9,869 nucleotides of DNA. Origin: Acidimicrobiales bacterium (GTDB taxonomy: Bacteria > Actinomycetota > Acidimicrobiia > Acidimicrobiales > Palsa-688). Shown here piece by piece: positions 6,727 to 9,869 of the stretch (within the stretch, counting starts at the first letter, position 1; each line of letters starts with the position of its first letter). The notes under the pieces are model-generated. The model did no database searches and was not told the DNA's origin. It worked only from the letters and a program-made list of their open reading frames with translations. The stretch is taken from assembly GCA_019241495.1 (NCBI GenBank), contig JAFAWZ010000017.1:1-9869 (forward strand), in the 5' to 3' direction. Position numbers and translations under genes: made by a program.

Positions 6727-8414
6727 TACCAGAACTTTCCGTGGCTCAGTTGCTCGACGATCGGTCCCAGGGACACGGCGGGGAAGAAGGTGAGACCGCC
6801 GATGATGATGATGACGCCGATGACCAGGCCGATGAACATGCCGTTATCGGTACGGAAGGTGCCCAGCCCGGCGGGGACGATCTGCTTGCCAGCCAACGCG
6901 CCGGCCAGGGCCAGGGCCGGGATCATGATGGCGAACCGGCCTAAGAGCATGTCGACCGCCCCGATGGTGTTGTAGAAGGCGGTGTTGCCGGTGAGACCGG
7001 CGAAGGCCGATCCGTTGTTGTTGCCTTGTGAGGTCAGGGCGTAGAGGATCTCGGAGAACGCGTGTGGTCCCGAGTTGAGCGGACCGGCCCGCCCGGCGTG
7101 CAGCGATACCGCCACGGCCGTGAGGATCAGCACGACCAGAGGCATCACCAGGGCCGCCAGGCCGGCCAGCTTCACCTCCTTGGCCTGGATCTTCTTCCCC
7201 AGGTACTCGGGAGTTCGCCCGATCATCAGGCCGCCGATGAACACGGCGATGATGGCGTAGACCAAGATCGTGTACAGGCCGCTGCCTGTCCCGCCGGGCG
7301 TTACCTCGCCCAGCATCATCCCGGTCAGAAGGCCCATCCCGCCGACCGGAGTGTATGAGTCGCTGGCGCTGTCGATCGCACCGTCGGAGGTCTGGGTCAT
7401 CGACACGTTGAACAGGGCGCTGGAAGTGTCGCCGAAGCGGACCTCCTTGCCCTCGGTGTTGCCGACCGTGCTGTGCACCCCGGCGGCGGCTACAGCCGGG
7501 TTGTTGGTGTGCTCGGCGTAGGACGTGAAGCCGACCCAGACCCCGAAGATGATGACCATGGCCGACAACAGGGCGGCGCCGTGGCGGATGCTTCCGACCA
7601 TCTTGCCGAAGGTGTAGGTCAGGGCGAAGGGGATCGACAGGGTGAGCCAGATGTACAGGACGTTGGTGATGGCTGTCGGGTTCTGGAGCGGGTGGGCCAG
7701 GTCGACGTTGAAGAACCCGCCGCCGTTCGTTCCCAGCTGCATTATCGCTCCCATAAACCCAGCCGGACCCCGGGGGATGGTCTGGGTGACACCGTTGAGC
7801 GCATCATGGATCGTCGCTGTGCCGGCCAGGGTCATCACCGCCCCCTCACCGACCAGGATCAGGCCGGCGACGAAGGCGATCGGAAGCAGGATGTAGAGCA
7901 TGCAGCGGGTGATGTCCACCCAGAAGTTGCCGATGGTGGGCGAGTTGCGCCGGGAGAAGCCTCGGACCAGGGCGATGGCCACCGCGATCCCCACTGCGGC
8001 GCTGACGAACTGCTGAACGGTGAGCACGCCGATCTGCGAGAAGTACGACATGGTCGTCTCGCCGCCGTAGTTCTGCCAGTTGGTATTAGTAACGAACGAC
8101 GTCTGCGTGTTAAGGGCCAGGGCTGGCTTCACCGCGCCCATGTGCTGCGGGTTGAGCGGGAGAGACCCCTGGATTCGGAGCAGCAGGTATCCGACGCCGA
8201 GGAATATCGCGGAGAAGATGATCAGCGATCCGGCGTAGCGTTTCCAGCTCTGTTCTTGCTCGGGACTGGTGCCGATGAGCCGGTAGAAGGGCCGCTCCGC
8301 CCAGGCCAGGTAACGCACCCGGCCCTCGAACACGTTGGCCATGTAGGAACCGAGATAGCGCCAGGTGATGCCCAGCGCCACCACCAGCACCAGGATCGTC
8401 AAGAAGAGACCCAT
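6726..8414 (-). CDS. kdpA: Potassium-transporting ATPase subunit KdpA
   Basis: Channel-like potassium-selecting subunit of KdpFABC, 562 residues (557 in E. coli), with about ten membrane helices. The four pore-loop filter regions are all present: TSFVTNTNWQNYGGE (105-119), LGTNGGGFFN (227-236), GEVTPGGTGSGLYT (369-382) and SQGNNNGSAF (462-471). The N-terminal region YMANVFEG and ERPFYRLIG is also typical. The ATG at 8414 follows the kdpF stop by three bases, and there is little ribosome binding site, so translation is probably coupled to kdpF. No missing filter residue is seen, so the pump should be active. Confidence 0.98.
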   Translation of the reverse strand: MGLFLTILVLVVALGITWRYLGSYMANVFEGRVRYLAWAERPFYRLIGTSPEQEQSWKRYAGSLIIFSAIFLGVGYLLLRIQGSLPLNPQHMGAVKPALALNTQTSFVTNTNWQNYGGETTMSYFSQIGVLTVQQFVSAAVGIAVAIALVRGFSRRNSPTIGNFWVDITRCMLYILLPIAFVAGLILVGEGAVMTLAGTATIHDALNGVTQTIPRGPAGFMGAIMQLGTNGGGFFNVDLAHPLQNPTAITNVLYIWLTLSIPFALTYTFGKMVGSIRHGAALLSAMVIIFGVWVGFTSYAEHTNNPAVAAAGVHSTVGNTEGKEVRFGDTSSALFNVSMTQTSDGAIDSASDSYTPVGGMGLLTGMMLGEVTPGGTGSGLYTILVYAIIAVFIGGLMIGRTPEYLGKKIQAKEVKLAGLAALVMPLVVLILTAVAVSLHAGRAGPLNSGPHAFSEILYALTSQGNNNGSAFAGLTGNTAFYNTIGAVDMLLGRFAIMIPALALAGALAGKQIVPAGLGTFRTDNGMFIGLVIGVIIIIGGLTFFPAVSLGPIVEQLSHGKFW

Positions 8415-8417
8415 GGC

Positions 8418-8507
8418 CTAGAACCACTCGGGCTTGAACATGGCGAAGCCCAAGTAAATGAACATCACGATCGACACGACCAGCAGAGTCGCCTGGGTAG
8501 CGGTCAT
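8418..8507 (-). CDS. kdpF: Potassium-transporting ATPase subunit KdpF
   Basis: Small membrane peptide of 29 residues, exactly the length of E. coli KdpF, which stabilises the KdpABC complex. It has one hydrophobic helix (about 7-23, LLVVSIVMFIYLGFAMF) and the typical C-terminal end KPEWF, matching the family pattern of Pro-Glu followed by an aromatic residue. The ATG at 8507 overlaps the stop of the preceding 27-residue peptide gene by ATGA, and kdpA starts three bases after its TAG. Short genes like this are easily missed by gene callers. Confidence 0.88.
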   Translation of the reverse strand: MTATQATLLVVSIVMFIYLGFAMFKPEWF

Positions 8508-8587
8508 ACCCGATCCAATGCCCACACCAGGCCGAGCATCGCCAACGCGAAGCCGATGATGAACAGCACAACCAGAAAGTCAGCCAT
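8504..8587 (-). CDS. Unnamed 27-residue membrane peptide ahead of kdpF
   Basis: Starts at the ATG at 8587 and ends in an ATGA overlap with kdpF. The product begins MADFLVVLFIIGFALAMLGL and ends VWALDRV, so it is one hydrophobic helix with a charged C-terminus. I recall similar short peptides ending in Asp/Glu-Arg ahead of kdpF in other bacteria, usually unannotated. No good ribosome binding site is visible. It may be an extra small subunit of the Kdp pump, or a leader whose translation feeds kdpF; position and hydrophobicity support the first but do not prove it. Confidence 0.6.
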   Translation of the reverse strand: MADFLVVLFIIGFALAMLGLVWALDRV

Positions 8588-8608
8588 AGGGTCAGCATGG
8601 CTGAGCCG

Positions 8609-8626
8609 ATCTCAAAAAAATCTCAA
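8609..8626. promoter_or_regulatory. Candidate KdpE-type binding site: direct repeat ATCTCAA-N4-ATCTCAA
   Basis: ATCTCAA occurs at 8609-8615 and again at 8620-8626, an 11-bp step, with an A-run between. On the operon strand this reads TTGAGAT, four T, TTGAGAT. Tandem half-sites one helical turn apart are the normal target form of OmpR/PhoB-family regulators, to which KdpE belongs, and the E. coli kdp site is also T-rich. It lies 22 bp upstream of the first operon ORF, closer than usual for an activator unless the transcript starts very near the gene. Confidence 0.5.
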
Positions 8627-8645
8627 TAAGCACCACCCCGGCCTT

Positions 8646-8651
8646 CATAAT
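8646..8651 (+). promoter_or_regulatory. Probable -10 element of the histidine kinase gene
   Basis: CATAAT differs from TATAAT at one base. It lies 46 bp before the kinase ATG. No strong -35 is seen 17 bases upstream; the repeat region there suggests a promoter that depends on an activator. Confidence 0.45.
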
Positions 8652-8697
8652 TTCTCAACGAGCCCCAAGCGGGCGGGCGCAGGGTCAGAATGTGCTC

Positions 8698-9869
8698 ATG
8701 CGCCGCTCACATTGGGGATCCGCGGTCGGGGTGGGTCTCGCTCTGCTTCTGGGCGCGGCCATGCTGCCGCTGCGTTCGCATCTCAGCATCGCCACCGCCG
8801 GTTTGGTGCTGGTGGTCCCAGTCGCCGCCGGGGTAGCCACGGGCGGATACACGGCCGGGCTGGTCAGCGTGCTGGCAGGCTTCCTCATCTACGACTTCGC
8901 GTTCATCCCGCCCTACTGGACCCTCACCGTGGGCGCCGTACAAAACTGGGCGGCGCTGGGCGTCTACGTCGTCGTTATGGTCCTCGTCGCTCGGCTGGTG
9001 TCGCGACTGGAGCAGGCCAACGCCATGTCCCGGTCCCGCGAGAGCAATGCCCGGCGGCTGTTCGAAATATCCCAACTGCTCCTTTCCGACAAGCCGGTGA
9101 CCGAGCTAGTCCAGACCATCGTTGACGCCGTGCGGTCTTCGTTCGGCTTCGCAGGTGCAGCCCTGCTGCTGTCATTCGAAGGCCGCCTCGAGGTCGCCGC
9201 GGCCTCAGGAGAAAACGTCGACGACGCCCTTCACCAGGTCATGCCCGAATCGCACGTCCCGGTGCCGCTCAGCACCGAACGATCCAACGGCAACATCCAG
9301 ACACTGGCCCTGGCGACCTCGGGACGACCGGTCGGCCTGTTGGTCCTGGCCGGGACACCAACGACCCCGGCCCTCAGGGAAGTGCTGCCCGCCCTCGCCA
9401 ACCAACTGGCGATAGCCCTCGAACGGGCCCAGCTGCACGAACGAGCACACCAAGCGGAACTCCTCCAGGAGGTCGACCGTCTCCGCCACGCTCTGGTCGG
9501 AGCGGTCTCCCACGACCTGCGAACCCCTCTCGCCACCATCAAAGTGGCCTCCTCCACCTTGCTCGATCCCGCCTCCAGGCTCTCCGAAGACGACACCAAC
9601 GAGCTATACGGCCTCATCGACACCCAGACCGATCGGCTCAGCCGGATCGTCAACGATGTGCTGGACATGACCCGCATCCAAGCCGGCGCGCTACAAGCCC
9701 GACGCCAACCCCGCTCCACTCTCGACCTGGTGGCGGCCGCCGTCTCAGCCTTGACCCCCGCGCTCGAAGATCGAGTCGTCGACGTCATCGTGCCGGCCTG
9801 GCTGCCACTGGTAAACGTCGACAACCTTCTCGTAGAACAGGTCCTGACCAACCTGCTCGACAATGCCGA
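8698..9869 (+). CDS. DUF4118-GAF-HisKA sensor histidine kinase, KdpD C-terminal half (3' end beyond window)
   Basis: Membrane sensor kinase; 390 codons lie in the window. The protein starts almost directly with the KdpD-type DUF4118 membrane domain (about 8-105), including the signature YDFAFIPPYWTLTV at 65-78, then a basic linker, a GAF-like region (about 120-258), and HisKA with VSHDLRTPLATIK, phospho-acceptor His272. The first part of the N-box (LTNLLDNA) is at the edge, with the ATP-binding domain beyond. The KdpD ATP-binding and USP domains found at the start of a normal KdpD are absent here and are encoded separately at 2404-3621. The expected full length is about 500 residues. An in-frame GTG at 8692 is better spaced from AGGG (8681-8684) and may be the true start. 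A kdpE gene probably follows. Confidence 0.92.
   Translation, partial: MRRSHWGSAVGVGLALLLGAAMLPLRSHLSIATAGLVLVVPVAAGVATGGYTAGLVSVLAGFLIYDFAFIPPYWTLTVGAVQNWAALGVYVVVMVLVARLVSRLEQANAMSRSRESNARRLFEISQLLLSDKPVTELVQTIVDAVRSSFGFAGAALLLSFEGRLEVAAASGENVDDALHQVMPESHVPVPLSTERSNGNIQTLALATSGRPVGLLVLAGTPTTPALREVLPALANQLAIALERAQLHERAHQAELLQEVDRLRHALVGAVSHDLRTPLATIKVASSTLLDPASRLSEDDTNELYGLIDTQTDRLSRIVNDVLDMTRIQAGALQARRQPRSTLDLVAAAVSALTPALEDRVVDVIVPAWLPLVNVDNLLVEQVLTNLLDNA

Larger units (their letters stand above)
8588..8697. promoter_or_regulatory. Divergent control region between the kdp operon and the histidine kinase gene
   Basis: This 110-bp gap must drive the kdp operon leftward and the kinase gene rightward. 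It contains the 11-bp-spaced ATCTCAA repeat (8609-8626), another TCTCAA at 8653-8658, and a good rightward -10 (8646-8651). Its A/T-rich centre stands out from the GC-rich surroundings. No third gene is present. Control by a KdpE-type response regulator is inferred from the context. Confidence 0.6.

Noticed and set aside
8110..8598. Minus-strand frame starting at an ATG at 8598, 11 bases before the 27-residue peptide start
   Set aside because: It continues out of frame through kdpF and kdpA and its product is not like any known membrane protein.
7473..9125. A 550-codon open frame on the plus strand
   Set aside because: It runs antisense through kdpA, kdpF and their promoter and then out of frame through the kinase gene. 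Its product is rich in His, Arg, Gly and Asp with no domain, as expected from the shadow of a high-GC gene.

Overview
The window is high-GC and gene-dense and looks like an actinobacterial chromosome. GTG starts are common, genes overlap tightly, the Zur-type regulator has the ligand pattern of mycobacterial Zur, and there is a small OB-fold protein of a type I know from Actinobacteria. I cannot place it below phylum with confidence; Acidimicrobiia is a guess. There are no rRNA, tRNA, CRISPR or IS features.

Left part (1-2311) is a metal-homeostasis module. On the minus strand lie a cluster A-I metal-binding lipoprotein (779-1723) and a Mn/Zn-type ABC ATPase (1-761, running off the left edge; a permease is expected beyond it). 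Divergent from them is a Fur-family regulator (1859-2311, plus strand) whose metal ligands line up with those of a zinc regulator (Zur). The 135-bp divergent gap holds candidate operator repeats. A hairpin at 2369-2385 separates this module from the convergent potassium operon.

The right part (2404-8587, minus strand) is a compact high-affinity potassium uptake operon. In transcription order it reads: an unnamed 27-residue membrane peptide, kdpF, kdpA, kdpB, kdpC, a 108-residue OB-fold protein, and a gene for only the N-terminal half of KdpD (KdpD ATP-binding domain plus USP domain, no membrane or kinase part). Most junctions overlap or are only a few bases apart. Divergent from the operon head, on the plus strand from 8698 to the right edge, is a separate histidine kinase with the DUF4118 membrane domain, a GAF-like region and a HisKA domain. 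That is the other half of KdpD. The two halves add up to about the length of a normal KdpD, so the potassium sensor appears to be split into two polypeptides encoded at opposite ends of the operon. The 110-bp gap between operon and kinase gene carries a direct repeat with 11-bp spacing in a T-rich tract, a plausible site for an OmpR/KdpE-type response regulator; kdpE itself is not in the window and may follow the kinase gene.

The main points of interest are the split KdpD, the OB-fold protein inserted into the kdp operon, a hairpin that could couple translation of the OB-fold gene to the KdpD N-terminal gene, and the tiny peptide ahead of KdpF.
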